The notes beneath the pieces are model-generated. The model ran no database searches. It had not been told where the DNA came from and worked only from the letters and a program-made list of their open reading frames with translations. DNA of 64,000 bases from Lachnospiraceae bacterium (GTDB lineage: Bacteria; Bacillota; Clostridia; Lachnospirales; Lachnospiraceae), in assembly GCA_017468395.1 (NCBI GenBank), contig JAFUIR010000018.1, positions 1-64,000 of the forward strand, read 5' to 3'. Position numbers and translations under genes: made by a program. Positions within the stretch are counted from its first letter, which is position 1, and every line of letters starts with the position of its first letter. This document shows, piece after piece, positions 50,124 to 59,979 of the stretch.

Positions 50124-53100
50124 ATGTGTAGAGAAAGATTGTTTAACGATGGATGGGAATTTGCCAAGACGGTTTTGGGCACGGAAATAGAGGATTTGAC
50201 CAAGGAAGGCATTTCTTTTGAACCGGTGGATTTGCCTCATGACTGGCTGATTTATAATACAAAAGATTTGTATGAAGACGGAACCGGATGGTATCGCAGG
50301 AGATATCATGCGCAGGAGATAAGCGGCCATGTGATGCTGCGTTTTGATGGTGTTTATATGGATTCCACCGTATATGTAAACGGGCAAAAGGCAGGGGATT
50401 GGAAATATGGTTATTCTGCCTTTGAATTTGAAATTACTCATCTGCTGAAAACGGGAGACAACGAAATTTTGGTGCAGGTGCGTCATCAAAGTCCCAACTC
50501 CAGATGGTACTCCGGTGCAGGTATTTACCGCAATGTGTGGCTGAAGCAACTGCCGGAAAGTTATTTGGTATCTGATGGGGTTTACATAACTCCGAGAAGA
50601 GACGGAAGCGATGGACAGGAAAACCTTTGGAATGTGGGAGTGGACGTAGAACTTTATTGGCAGGGTGAAAAGAAGATGGCAGAACTCTGTTGCCGGATTT
50701 ATAGAGCAGACAAAGAGGGAAAGCCTTGCGGCGATGTTGTAGCTACCGGTTGTGTCACCGATATTTGGGGAAAAGAGAAAGTGCATCTTGACATGGCATT
50801 GGACAATCCGCAGGTTTGGGATTTGGAAAATCCGGCCCTTTATGTCATGGAAGTATGCTTAAAGGCGGAAGACCAAAAAGAGGATGTGCAGCAGGTTACT
50901 TTCGGTTGTAAAAGTGTGGAATTTTCGCCGGAAAAGGGATTTTTATTAAATGGAAGAAAAGTGAAACTGAATGGTGTCTGCGAGCATCACGATTTGGGAT
51001 GTCTTGGGGCGGCGTACAGTCAGGCGGCTATGCGCCGTAAACTGGTAACGCTGGGCAAGATGGGAGTAAATGCCATCCGCACCTCCCACAACATGCCTGC
51101 GGCAGAGTTTATGGATTTGGCAGACCAAATGGGCTTTCTGGTGGTATCAGAGGCCTTTGACATGTGGGAAAAATCCAAGACACAATATGACTATGCCCGT
51201 TTCTTTAAAGAGTGGGCGGCAAAAGATGTGGCATCTTGGGTGCGAAGGGACAGAAACCATCCCAGCCTGATTATGTGGAGTATCGGAAACGAAATCTATG
51301 ATACCCACGCAGACGAGCATGGGCAGGAGATTACCCGGATGCTAAAAGAACTGGTGGAAAGTCACGATCCTTTGGGCAACGGTGCAGTTACCATCGGCTC
51401 TAATTACATGCCTTGGGAAAATGCCCAGAAGTGTGCGGATATTTTGAAAATGGCGGGATATAACTATGCAGAACGTTATTATGAAAAGCATCATGAACAG
51501 TATCCTGATTGGGTGATTTACGGAAGCGAAACTTCTTCTGTGGTACAAAGCCGCGGTGTATATCATTTCCCTTTGGAACAGCCTATTTTGACGGATGATG
51601 ATGAGCAGTGTTCCTCGCTTGGAAACAGTACCACCAGCTGGGGCGCAAAATCAGCGGAGTTTTGCATTTATGCGGACCGTGATGCAAAGTTTTCCATGGG
51701 GCAGTTTATTTGGACGGGACATGATTATATCGGGGAGCCTACGCCCTATCAGACCAAGAACTCCTATTTTGGACAGATAGATACCGCAGGTTTTCCGAAG
51801 GACAGTTATTATATTTATCAGGCAGAATGGACGGATTATAAAAAAGCGCCCATGGTGCATTTATTCCCCTACTGGGATTTTAACGAAGGACAGATGATAG
51901 ACCTTCGGGCCTGCACCAATGCGTCTTCTGTAGAGATTTTTTTGAATGATAAGTCTTTGGGCGTTACGCATATCGACCATGAGAAGGGGCAGGATTTGGT
52001 GGCTCATGTAAAAGTTCCCTATGAAAAGGGGACCATCCGCGCCGTGGCTTATGACGAGACCGGAAAAGCCATTGCAGAGGATATTCATAAATCCTTTGGA
52101 GAGAGTAGCCGTATCACATTGAAGGCAGACCGCATGTGGATGCGTGCAGATGGCGAAGATATGATTTTCGTGGAAATCGGTATGCTGGATAAAGACGGAA
52201 ATCCGGTGGAAAACGCTTCTGATTATGTGGATGTATGGGTTACCGGTGCAGGCAGACTGCTTGGTCTGGACAACGGCGACAGTACTGATTACGATCAGTA
52301 TAAAGGAACTTGTAGAAAACTGTTTAACGGTAAATTGCTGGCAGTAATCGGCGCAGGAGTAGTGCCGGGTGCTGTTGGTATCACGGTTACAGACATTGGT
52401 GAGAAAGAAAAAATTGCACCGGCTTCGCTGGCTGTACAGGCAGTTGCAGCCGAGGTGCGTGAAGGCGTCAGCGCCAATACGCGCAATCAGAAAATGCCGC
52501 TTGTGATAGGAAGCGAAGACCAGATTACCGTAAGAAAAATAGAGATAGTAAGTCCGGCGGGACAAAATTTTGGTGAGGGAAGAGAAGAAATAGAAGTATG
52601 CGCATATCTTCACCCTGCCGATGTTACAGTGAAAGACGTGGAATGGTCTGTGGTAAATGATGCGGGAATTCCCACAAATCTGGCGGAAATTGAACTTTTG
52701 CCTCTCGGAGAGGAAGAAATTTCCGATGACACAAGGGTTTTAGCGGGAAAAGTGCGTATCAAAGCCTTGGGAGACGGTCATTTCCGTGTGCGCTGTATAT
52801 CCAGGGACGGCAGTGAAAAAGTGCGCCAGATTTCGGAACTGGAACTTACCGCAGAGGGACTTGGCCAGGCTTTTATCAATCCCTATGAATTTGTGGTTGG
52901 AGGACTTTACAGCGATTCCAAAGGCGATGTCAGTGGATATAATGAGCGTGGCGTAGGTACGGGAAGGGAAGGAGAAACCTGGATTGGTTACAGTAATGTA
53001 GATTTTGGTGATTACGGCTCCGATGAAATTTCCATTCCCATTTTTGCCATGAATGATGACCCCTACGGATTACAGATTTGGGAAGGTATGCCTGACGAAG

Positions 53101-53636
53101 AGGGTAGCCGTCTTTTGGCAGATGTTGTATATCAGATGCCCTGTATTTGGGATGTGTACCAGACAGTGACCTATAAACTTTCCCGCCGTGTCCGTGGCAT
53201 TAAGACTATTTGTTTTGTGACAAAGGACCAGAAATTCTTCATAAAAGGATTTTCCTTTAAGAAATATAATAAAGCCTTTGAACAGTTGCAGGCACTGGAA
53301 TGTAACCGCATTTACGGAGATACCTATAAAAAGGTCACGGACGCGGTGGAAGGCATTGGAAATAATGTGTCTTTGGAATATGAGAACATGGATTTTGGAG
53401 AAAATGGTATTAGCAAAATTACCATTTGCGGCAAAACTCCCTTGGAAAACAATACCATTCATATCCGCTTCTTTGGAGAGGACGGACAGGGCGTCAACCA
53501 GTTGGTAGAGTTCCCGGGGGCTGCAGAATATGAGGAGCATACCTTTGAACTTGCTCCTGTTTTGGGCAAAAAGAAGGTGGTGTTTGTATTCCTGCCGGGA
53601 TGTGACTTTGACTTTAAGTGGTTTAGATTTTCATAA
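50124..53636 (+). CDS. Glycoside hydrolase family 2 (beta-galactosidase-type)
   Basis: 1170 residues, no signal peptide, so cytosolic. Domains: N-terminal sugar-binding sandwich (FNDGWEFAKTVLG; PHDWLIYNTKDLYEDGTGWY), Ig-like, TIM barrel and extra C-terminal Ig-like and beta domains. Acid/base Glu is E390 in WSIGNEIYD and the nucleophile is E469 in YGSETSS. The architecture (DUF4982-like and later domains) is that of plant-glycan-active GH2 of gut Clostridia; the exact sugar could be galactoside, glucuronide or other. No permease or regulator gene is adjacent. Confidence 0.92.
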   Translation: MCRERLFNDGWEFAKTVLGTEIEDLTKEGISFEPVDLPHDWLIYNTKDLYEDGTGWYRRRYHAQEISGHVMLRFDGVYMDSTVYVNGQKAGDWKYGYSAFEFEITHLLKTGDNEILVQVRHQSPNSRWYSGAGIYRNVWLKQLPESYLVSDGVYITPRRDGSDGQENLWNVGVDVELYWQGEKKMAELCCRIYRADKEGKPCGDVVATGCVTDIWGKEKVHLDMALDNPQVWDLENPALYVMEVCLKAEDQKEDVQQVTFGCKSVEFSPEKGFLLNGRKVKLNGVCEHHDLGCLGAAYSQAAMRRKLVTLGKMGVNAIRTSHNMPAAEFMDLADQMGFLVVSEAFDMWEKSKTQYDYARFFKEWAAKDVASWVRRDRNHPSLIMWSIGNEIYDTHADEHGQEITRMLKELVESHDPLGNGAVTIGSNYMPWENAQKCADILKMAGYNYAERYYEKHHEQYPDWVIYGSETSSVVQSRGVYHFPLEQPILTDDDEQCSSLGNSTTSWGAKSAEFCIYADRDAKFSMGQFIWTGHDYIGEPTPYQTKNSYFGQIDTAGFPKDSYYIYQAEWTDYKKAPMVHLFPYWDFNEGQMIDLRACTNASSVEIFLNDKSLGVTHIDHEKGQDLVAHVKVPYEKGTIRAVAYDETGKAIAEDIHKSFGESSRITLKADRMWMRADGEDMIFVEIGMLDKDGNPVENASDYVDVWVTGAGRLLGLDNGDSTDYDQYKGTCRKLFNGKLLAVIGAGVVPGAVGITVTDIGEKEKIAPASLAVQAVAAEVREGVSANTRNQKMPLVIGSEDQITVRKIEIVSPAGQNFGEGREEIEVCAYLHPADVTVKDVEWSVVNDAGIPTNLAEIELLPLGEEEISDDTRVLAGKVRIKALGDGHFRVRCISRDGSEKVRQISELELTAEGLGQAFINPYEFVVGGLYSDSKGDVSGYNERGVGTGREGETWIGYSNVDFGDYGSDEISIPIFAMNDDPYGLQIWEGMPDEEGSRLLADVVYQMPCIWDVYQTVTYKLSRRVRGIKTICFVTKDQKFFIKGFSFKKYNKAFEQLQALECNRIYGDTYKKVTDAVEGIGNNVSLEYENMDFGENGISKITICGKTPLENNTIHIRFFGEDGQGVNQLVEFPGAAEYEEHTFELAPVLGKKKVVFVFLPGCDFDFKWFRFS

Positions 53637-53684
53637 GATTGGACGATAAGTACATTAGACAAGTCTTATGAAAGGTGGTGTGGT

Positions 53685-54215
53685 ATGCGGATTGACAGTG
53701 TAAATAGTGCTCAGTACACAACGGTGCAGACAGTCAGGTTGCAGCCCCCAGACCGCCCGGAAAGTGTGGCCAATACGCAGCCGCCGGAAAAACTCCAACC
53801 CGAAAAAGTTCAAAGCCAAAAAGAGCAGCAAAATTTGGGGCAACGCATGAAGGAACAGTTAAAAAGAGACTGGAAAGCCATGGGAGAGTGGATGAAAAAA
53901 CTGTTGCAGCAGGGGAGAGAAATGCTCTCTAAGGTGGCACAGATGCTTGCTAAACTGGGAAATTTTTGGGCACAGCCCGCCGAGAAACCTGCGGAAAACG
54001 GCATAGTGCCGCCTACATGGCAGGAGAATTTTAAGCAGAGGGTGAAAATGTTTTTCGATGCTGTGGCAGGATTTTTCTCCAGACATCTGCCTATGAATAA
54101 CGGCAGTTTTTCGGGAACCAAGAAAGAAGATGGGCAGGAGGATTTTACCGGAAAAAGCGAAAAACGGGAAGAATCCACGGAGCAGCCCAATTCCCATATT
54201 GACATCCGGGGATAA
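53685..54215 (+). CDS. Hypothetical protein, Pro/Gln-rich, amphipathic
   Basis: 176 residues, no recognised family. The N-terminus (QPPDRPESVANTQPPEKLQ) is Pro/Gln/Glu-rich, the middle has basic amphipathic helices (RMKEQLKRDWKAMGEWMKKL) and the tail is charged. No membrane helix or signal peptide. GGTGGTG upstream of ATG 53685. It lies alone between the GH2 gene and the T-box, and is probably a real gene by reading frame length and ribosome site. Confidence 0.65.
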   Translation: MRIDSVNSAQYTTVQTVRLQPPDRPESVANTQPPEKLQPEKVQSQKEQQNLGQRMKEQLKRDWKAMGEWMKKLLQQGREMLSKVAQMLAKLGNFWAQPAEKPAENGIVPPTWQENFKQRVKMFFDAVAGFFSRHLPMNNGSFSGTKKEDGQEDFTGKSEKREESTEQPNSHIDIRG

Positions 54216-54223
54216 ATTTGCGT

Positions 54224-54252
54224 TTGACAGAAAACAAGGTATGTGCTACCCT
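54224..54252 (+). promoter_or_regulatory. Promoter of T-box/metS transcript
   Basis: Consensus TTGACA (54224-54229), 17-bp spacer, extended -10 TGCTACCCT (54244-54252, hexamer at 54247-54252). Confidence 0.75.
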
Positions 54253-54259
54253 AAATCTA

Positions 54260-54535
54260 TATTTAGAAAAGCAATGATGAAGAGAGTATGTATGGAACGG
54301 TCTTACAGAGAGAAACCTATAGGCTGAGAAGGTTTGGATACAGAACATACAGAACATGGCTTCGGAGCAGCGCACCGAACTGCAAAAGCGGCAAGGCTGC
54401 GACAGGTTTCGCCTGTTATAGCGACAGAGTATCAAGGGTACTTAGTGAGGTCTGTTTCGTGAGAAGCAGATGAAAAGAAGTGGTAACGCGGTATATCCGC
54501 CTTCTTGTGCATAGGGCATGAGAAGGCGGTTTTTT
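54260..54535 (+). ncRNA. T-box riboswitch controlling metS
   Basis: Methionyl-tRNA-sensing leader filling most of the 344-bp gap before metS. Stem I begins AATGATGAAGAGAGTA and includes GAGAGAAACC...GGCTGAGAAGGTTT. A plausible specifier codon is ATG at 54356-54358. The T-box core TGGTAACGCG is at 54481-54490, and the terminator is CCGCCTTCT (54497-54505) with AGAAGGCGG (54521-54529) plus six T. Uncharged tRNA-Met should favour the antiterminator. The specifier position is inferred by alignment to the usual order, not by folding. Confidence 0.93.
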
Positions 54536-54559
54536 ATTTCCGCAGAAATGGAGGAAAAA

Positions 54560-56557
54560 ATGGACAAACAAAAGTATTACATTACCACGGCGATTGCCTA
54601 CACATCAGGCAAGCCTCATATCGGCAACAACTATGAAATTGTGTTGGCGGACAGTATTGCGAGATTTAAAAGAGCGCAGGGTTACGATGTGTTCTTTCAG
54701 ACAGGAACTGATGAACATGGTCAAAAAATTGAGTTGAAGGCAGAGGCAGCAGGGGTGACACCCAAAGCCTTTGTTGACGATGTGGCAGGTGTAATCCGCG
54801 GACTGTGTGATCAACTGAATATTTCTTATGACAAATTTATCCGCACAACAGACGATTATCATGAGAAACAGGTACAGAAGATTTTCAAGCGTCTGTATGA
54901 CCAGGGCGACATTTACAAAAGTGCTTATGAAGGATTGTACTGTACACCTTGCGAATCCTTCTGGACGGAGTCCCAGCTTGTGGATGGTAAATGCCCGGAC
55001 TGCGGCAGAGAAGTAAAGCCTGCAAAAGAGGAGGCATATTTCTTCAAGATGAGTAAATATGCGGACAGATTGATTGAGCATATTAATACTCATCCCGAAT
55101 TTATCCAGCCCGTATCCCGTAAGAACGAGATGATGAACAATTTCCTGCTTCCCGGTTTGCAGGATTTGTGTGTATCCAGAACCTCTTTTAAATGGGGAAT
55201 CCCCGTAGACTTCGATGACAGACATGTGGTTTATGTGTGGTTGGATGCACTGACAAACTATATTACCGGTGTGGGCTATGATGCAGAAGGAAACAGCACA
55301 GAGCAGTACAAAAAATTATGGCCTGCTGATCTTCACTTGATTGGTAAGGATATTATCCGTTTCCATACGATTTATTGGCCCATCTTCCTGATGGCTCTCG
55401 GCGAGCCCCTGCCCAAGCAGGTGTTTGGTCATCCATGGCTTTTACAGGGTGATGGAAAAATGAGTAAATCCAAGGGCAACGTTATTTACGCGGATGACCT
55501 TGTAGATTTTTTTGGTGTGGATGCGGTGCGTTATTTTGTGCTTCACGAGATGCCTTTTGAAAATGACGGAACCATCACATGGGATTTGATGGTGGAACGT
55601 CTGAATTCCGATTTGGCAAATACATTAGGAAACCTTGTAAACCGTACCATTTCCATGAGTAATAAGTATTTTGGCGGTGTGGTTGCTGACAAAGGGGTAA
55701 CTCTTACGGAAAGCGATATCGCTGTGGATGCGGATTTAAAGGCGGTAGCAACAGGAGCCCTTGACAAGGTGGCTGCCAAGATGGAAGACCTCAGAGTGGC
55801 AGATGCGTTGACAGAAATTTTTGCTGTATTTAAACGTTGCAATAAATACATTGACGAGACAGAACCTTGGGTACTTGCAAAAGACGAAGCAAAGGCAGAC
55901 AGACTTTCCACAGTTCTTTACAATCTGGTGGAAGGTATTATGATTGGAACATCTCTGCTTCAATCCTTTATGCCTGAAACAGCAGAAAAAATTGCTGCCC
56001 AGTTAAATACCGGTCTTAGAAGTTTTGAACAGTTGAAGACTTTTGGTCTGTATCCCAACGAAAATAAAGTGACGGAAAAACCTGAAATTCTTTTTGCAAG
56101 ACTTGATATGAAAGAAGTGCTGGAAAAAGCGGAAGCAATGTTTGCGGAAAGAAGGGCAGAGGCACAAGCACAATCGGGTGCCGGTGAAGAAGTAAAAGAG
56201 CAAGCCAATGTAATTGACATTGAGGCAAAGCCGGAAATTTCTTATGACGACTTTGCGTCACTGCAATTCCAGGTGGGTGAAATCATTGCCTGCGAGGCAG
56301 TTCCCAAGTCCAAAAAACTGCTCTGTTCCAAGGTGCGTATCGGCAGTCAGGTAAAACAGATTGTTTCCGGTATTAAAATGCACTATACTCCGGAAGAAAT
56401 GGTGGGCAAAAAAGTAATGGTTCTGGTGAACTTAAAGCCTGCGACATTGGCTGGAGTACTTTCCGAGGGTATGCTTTTGTGTGCGGAAGATGCAGACGGA
56501 AATCTGGCACTGATGAAACCTGAAAAAGACATGCCGGCAGGTGCAGAAATCTGCTAG
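54560..56557 (+). CDS. metS: Methionyl-tRNA synthetase
   Basis: 665 residues. The HIGH-like motif SGKPHIGN, KMSKS at 300-304, the zinc module CTPCESF...CPDCGRE and a C-terminal tRNA-binding (EMAP/Trbp111-like) domain from about 560 (YDDFASLQFQVGEIIACEAV) are all present. GGAGG 6 bp before ATG 54560 decides the start; the upstream in-frame part from 54518 lies in the terminator of the T-box. Confidence 0.98.
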   Translation: MDKQKYYITTAIAYTSGKPHIGNNYEIVLADSIARFKRAQGYDVFFQTGTDEHGQKIELKAEAAGVTPKAFVDDVAGVIRGLCDQLNISYDKFIRTTDDYHEKQVQKIFKRLYDQGDIYKSAYEGLYCTPCESFWTESQLVDGKCPDCGREVKPAKEEAYFFKMSKYADRLIEHINTHPEFIQPVSRKNEMMNNFLLPGLQDLCVSRTSFKWGIPVDFDDRHVVYVWLDALTNYITGVGYDAEGNSTEQYKKLWPADLHLIGKDIIRFHTIYWPIFLMALGEPLPKQVFGHPWLLQGDGKMSKSKGNVIYADDLVDFFGVDAVRYFVLHEMPFENDGTITWDLMVERLNSDLANTLGNLVNRTISMSNKYFGGVVADKGVTLTESDIAVDADLKAVATGALDKVAAKMEDLRVADALTEIFAVFKRCNKYIDETEPWVLAKDEAKADRLSTVLYNLVEGIMIGTSLLQSFMPETAEKIAAQLNTGLRSFEQLKTFGLYPNENKVTEKPEILFARLDMKEVLEKAEAMFAERRAEAQAQSGAGEEVKEQANVIDIEAKPEISYDDFASLQFQVGEIIACEAVPKSKKLLCSKVRIGSQVKQIVSGIKMHYTPEEMVGKKVMVLVNLKPATLAGVLSEGMLLCAEDADGNLALMKPEKDMPAGAEIC

Positions 56558-56570
56558 ATAGGAGATTGCC

Positions 56571-57518
56571 ATGAGAGTGGAAGAATTCTATTTTGATTCA
56601 CGGGATAACCAAACGAAAATCCATGGAATAAGATACATGCCGGATACACAAAACGTATCCGGTGTGGTGCAAATCATACATGGTATGTCGGAACATGTGG
56701 CACGCTATGAGGAATTTGCCCGGTTTATGACGGAAAGAAATTTTGTTGTGGTGGGAGAAAACCATTTGGGACACGGTAAAACGGTGGGCGAGAATGGAAT
56801 TCAAGGATATTTTTGCAAGCAGGATCCCGCTACGGTAGTGGTCAGAGACAGTCATCGTCTGAAAAAAATGACACAGGAACTGTATCCCGGCGTGCCTTAC
56901 TTTATTGCGGGACACAGTATGGGTTCTTTTATGTTGCGCAATTACATGGCAAAATATGGTACGGGCATTGACGGAGCCATTATTATGGGAACCGGACAGA
57001 TGTCTGCCGGACTCATTGCAATTGCCAAAATGATAGTTACCGTCCAAAAGTTGTTTATGGGCGGAAAACACCCCGGCAAACTGCTGGATAACATGGCCTT
57101 TGGTTCTTGTAATAAAAGAATTGAAAATCCTAAAACTTCTGTGGATTGGTTATGCAGCGACGAAACGGTAATAAGTAAATATTTAGAAGATAAAGAGTGC
57201 GGCTTTACATTTACTGTAAACGGTTTTGAAACATTGTTTGAACTGATTACAAGGGCAGGAAAAAAAGAGTATATTGAGCAGATTCCGAAGGAGTTGCCTG
57301 TATTTATTATTGCAGGGACAAAGGATCCTATAGGCGAATACGGCAAGGCAGTTAAAAAAGTGTACGAAGGGATGAAAACTGCAAATATACAGGATGTAAC
57401 CCTGAAATTGTATGAAGAAAGCCGCCATGAAATTTTGAACGATATTGAAAAAGAGACTGTGAAAAATGATATTTACCATTGGATAACCGCGCAAATGGCA
57501 AAGAAAAGCGGGGAATAA
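56571..57518 (+). CDS. Alpha/beta hydrolase, lysophospholipase-like
   Basis: 315 residues of the serine aminopeptidase/monoacylglycerol lipase type. Nucleophile S116 in IAGHSMGSF, oxyanion region VVQIIHGMSEHVARY, acid in AGTKDPIG and histidine in ESRHEILND. No signal peptide. It follows metS by 13 bp and is probably transcribed with it. Natural substrate unknown. Confidence 0.9.
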   Translation: MRVEEFYFDSRDNQTKIHGIRYMPDTQNVSGVVQIIHGMSEHVARYEEFARFMTERNFVVVGENHLGHGKTVGENGIQGYFCKQDPATVVVRDSHRLKKMTQELYPGVPYFIAGHSMGSFMLRNYMAKYGTGIDGAIIMGTGQMSAGLIAIAKMIVTVQKLFMGGKHPGKLLDNMAFGSCNKRIENPKTSVDWLCSDETVISKYLEDKECGFTFTVNGFETLFELITRAGKKEYIEQIPKELPVFIIAGTKDPIGEYGKAVKKVYEGMKTANIQDVTLKLYEESRHEILNDIEKETVKNDIYHWITAQMAKKSGE

Positions 57519-57558
57519 AAAGAGCGAAAACATATACACTATTTAATGAAAGAAGTGA

Positions 57559-57599
57559 CCCCGGCGGGATGGGAATTCTCCTTTCCGCAGGGGCTTTTT
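57559..57599 (+). terminator. Terminator after hydrolase gene
   Basis: CCCC (57559-57562) with GGGG (57590-57593) and inner GCGGGA/TTCCGC and GGA/TCC pairs, followed by five T. Confidence 0.75.
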
Positions 57600-57641
57600 C
57601 TTTTATGCAACATAAATTACGTTATGGAAAGGATAAGCAAT

Positions 57642-58625
57642 ATGAAAATAGCATTTTACGGAACAAAACCTTATGATAAAAAATGGTTTGAACCCTTGGG
57701 AAAAGAATATGGGTTTGATATCCGTTTTATCGATTTGCCCTGCAATAAAGATACTATCGGTCTGGCCAAAGGTTATGATGCCATCTGCATTTTCGTTAAT
57801 GATTATGTGGATGCGGCAATGATTGATGAACTGTGTGAAATGAAAGTAAAGGGGATTTTGCTGCGCAGTGCAGGTTTTAATCATGTGGATATCCGTGCTG
57901 CGGAGGGAAGAATTGCCGTTATGCGCGTACCCAGTTACTCGCCTGAGGCAGTGGCGGAATTTGCCATGGCACTGCTTCTTACCATCAACAGAAAAACCCA
58001 TAAGGCTTATGGCAGAACCAGAGAATTTGATATGCGCTTAAATGGTCTGATGGGTATTGATTTAAATCATAAAATCGCCGGTGTAATCGGTACCGGTAAA
58101 ATCGGTCAGGCCATGATCCAGATTTTAAAAGGGTTCCAAATGCATGTAATCGCCTATGACCCATATCCCAACAATTCATTAGATGTAGAATATGTGTCAA
58201 TGGAGGAAGTGATGCGCAGAGCGGATGTGATTTCGTTGCACTGCCCTTTGACGGAGGATACAAAGCATCTTATCAATGAAAAAACTATTTCCATGATGAA
58301 AGACGGAGTATATCTTATTAATACTTCCAGAGGCGGATTAATCGATACGGACAGTCTGATTGATGCACTGCTTCAAAAGAAATTCGGCGGTGTGGGTTTA
58401 GATGTATATGAGGAAGAAGAGGGAATCTTTTATGAGGACCGTTCAAGTGATATTATGGAAGACGAAAACCTTGCAAGACTTATGACATTCCCTAACGTGC
58501 TTGTAACTTCCCATATGGGATTCTTTACCGAGGAAGCTATGCAGGCTATTGCGGTGGAAACTTTGGAAAATGCCTATGCACTGGAAAACGGATTGCCGCT
58601 TTTGAACAAGGTGGAGGCTGTGTAG
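57642..58625 (+). CDS. D-2-hydroxyacid dehydrogenase (D-lactate dehydrogenase-like)
   Basis: 327 residues, D-isomer-specific 2-hydroxyacid dehydrogenase: NAD loop VIGTGKIGQAM, the catalytic Arg in INTSRGGLID, Glu in GLDVYEEEEGI and His in VTSHMGFFTEEA. The segment MRVPSYSPEAVAEFAMAL is that of fermentative D-LDH. It would reduce pyruvate to D-lactate. GGAAAGGA before ATG 57642 sets the start; the frame from 57546 crosses the terminator. Confidence 0.93.
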   Translation: MKIAFYGTKPYDKKWFEPLGKEYGFDIRFIDLPCNKDTIGLAKGYDAICIFVNDYVDAAMIDELCEMKVKGILLRSAGFNHVDIRAAEGRIAVMRVPSYSPEAVAEFAMALLLTINRKTHKAYGRTREFDMRLNGLMGIDLNHKIAGVIGTGKIGQAMIQILKGFQMHVIAYDPYPNNSLDVEYVSMEEVMRRADVISLHCPLTEDTKHLINEKTISMMKDGVYLINTSRGGLIDTDSLIDALLQKKFGGVGLDVYEEEEGIFYEDRSSDIMEDENLARLMTFPNVLVTSHMGFFTEEAMQAIAVETLENAYALENGLPLLNKVEAV

Positions 58626-58639
58626 CAAGGAATAAGACC

Positions 58640-58668
58640 TTGTAATCTTTCTGCAAATTTGGTATCAT
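58640..58668 (+). promoter_or_regulatory. Promoter of GNAT gene
   Basis: TTGTAA (58640-58645), 17-bp spacer, TATCAT (58663-58668) preceded by TGG. Confidence 0.65.
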
Positions 58669-58729
58669 TTAAGGTAGGTGTTTTTGACGAGATATTTTAG
58701 ATACTTTGGCAGAAAATGAGGGAATCAAT

Positions 58730-59212
58730 GTGATAGATGAAGGCACTTTTCCATATGAAATACGTTGGATGAAGCCGGGAGAATGGAATGAAACCATGGA
58801 CATGGTCTGGCGGACTTTCATGCGGTTTGAGGCGGAGGATTATACTCAGGAAGGTATTAGCAATTTTCATGCGTTTTTGTATGACGGTGCATTACGCCGT
58901 TGGTATCTGGAAGGGAAATATCTGATATTGGTGGCGCTTCATGAGGGAAAGGTTGTGGGAGAAATATCTGTCCGCAATGGTAATTTTATTTCTCTTTTGT
59001 TTGTGGAGGAGGCCTATCACAGAAAAGGAATAGGACGGGAACTGCTCAGACGTATGGCGGAATACATGAAGGAAGAGCGTCATGAAATTTATATGACAGT
59101 CAAAGCGGCGCCCTATGCAGTGGGATTTTACCGGAAACTGGGATTTCGGGTAAGCAGACCGGAGGAAGAAATTTCCGGCATCCGTGTGACTTCTATGGAA
59201 AAATTCTTATAG
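58730..59212 (+). CDS. GNAT family N-acetyltransferase
   Basis: 160 residues from GTG 58730 (GAGGGA 6 bp upstream; a TTG at 58706 would add eight residues). The acetyl-CoA loop is FVEEAYHRKGIGRELLRRM, and AAPYAVGFYRKLGFRVSRPEE completes the fold. Acceptor unknown. Confidence 0.88.
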   Translation: MIDEGTFPYEIRWMKPGEWNETMDMVWRTFMRFEAEDYTQEGISNFHAFLYDGALRRWYLEGKYLILVALHEGKVVGEISVRNGNFISLLFVEEAYHRKGIGRELLRRMAEYMKEERHEIYMTVKAAPYAVGFYRKLGFRVSRPEEEISGIRVTSMEKFL

Positions 59213-59262
59213 ATTGTGGGAGATGGAGTCCATCGCTGACAGCGCAAAGGAGTAATTGATAA

Positions 59263-59976
59263 ATGGGTAAGATTTTTGATTTAGACAGCCCCTTGGTCCG
59301 GGTGCTGAATAAAATAGCGGACCTGATGTGGCTTAATATTTTGACGATTATTTTCAGCATTCCGATTGTTACATTCGGGGCATCCCTGACTGCGGCTCAT
59401 TACGTGGCATTAAAAATACTGCGTAACGAGGAGGGATACATAGCAAGAGAATTTTTGAAATCTTTTAAGACCAATTTTAAGCAGGCAACAGTAGTGTGGC
59501 TGATAGCATTGTTGGCGATTATTATTCTGATAGCGGATTTTGTGATTATGCGCACCAATCCGGAATTGGAAATCGGTTATTGGGTTGAAGTGTTACTGAT
59601 GGTAACCGGAATCTTGTTGGCTTTTACATTGGCGTGGATATTCCCGCTGATGTCTAAGTTTACCAATACACTTAAGGCGACGTTAAAAAATGCATTAGCT
59701 CTCGGAATGATTAAGTTTCCCAGATCTATAGTAATGGTTATCTGCTACGTCCTGCCTGTGGTAATGGGTATATTTTTTATACAAACATTTCCTTTTGTAT
59801 TGTTGTTTGGTTTGTCCTTCCCGGTATTTGTAAGCGCTTTGCTTTACAATAAAATATTTAAAGGGTTGGAAGAAAAGATTATAGCAAGATTGGAAGCTGA
59901 AAAGGGACCTGAGGAGGAAAATCCGCAAGAGGATGAAAGAATTTTCAGGGACGTGCCGGAAAATGAGGGAGAATAA
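59263..59976 (+). CDS. DUF624 (YesL-like) membrane protein
   Basis: 237 residues, five or six helices. The family start (NKIADLMWLNILTIIFSIPI) and TFGASLTAAHYVALKILRNE match YesL proteins, often found near sugar ABC or two-component genes. AAAGGAG 9 bp upstream. It ends 3 bp before the diguanylate cyclase gene, so the two are co-transcribed. Confidence 0.9.
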   Translation: MGKIFDLDSPLVRVLNKIADLMWLNILTIIFSIPIVTFGASLTAAHYVALKILRNEEGYIAREFLKSFKTNFKQATVVWLIALLAIIILIADFVIMRTNPELEIGYWVEVLLMVTGILLAFTLAWIFPLMSKFTNTLKATLKNALALGMIKFPRSIVMVICYVLPVVMGIFFIQTFPFVLLFGLSFPVFVSALLYNKIFKGLEEKIIARLEAEKGPEEENPQEDERIFRDVPENEGE

Positions 59977-59979
59977 GTA

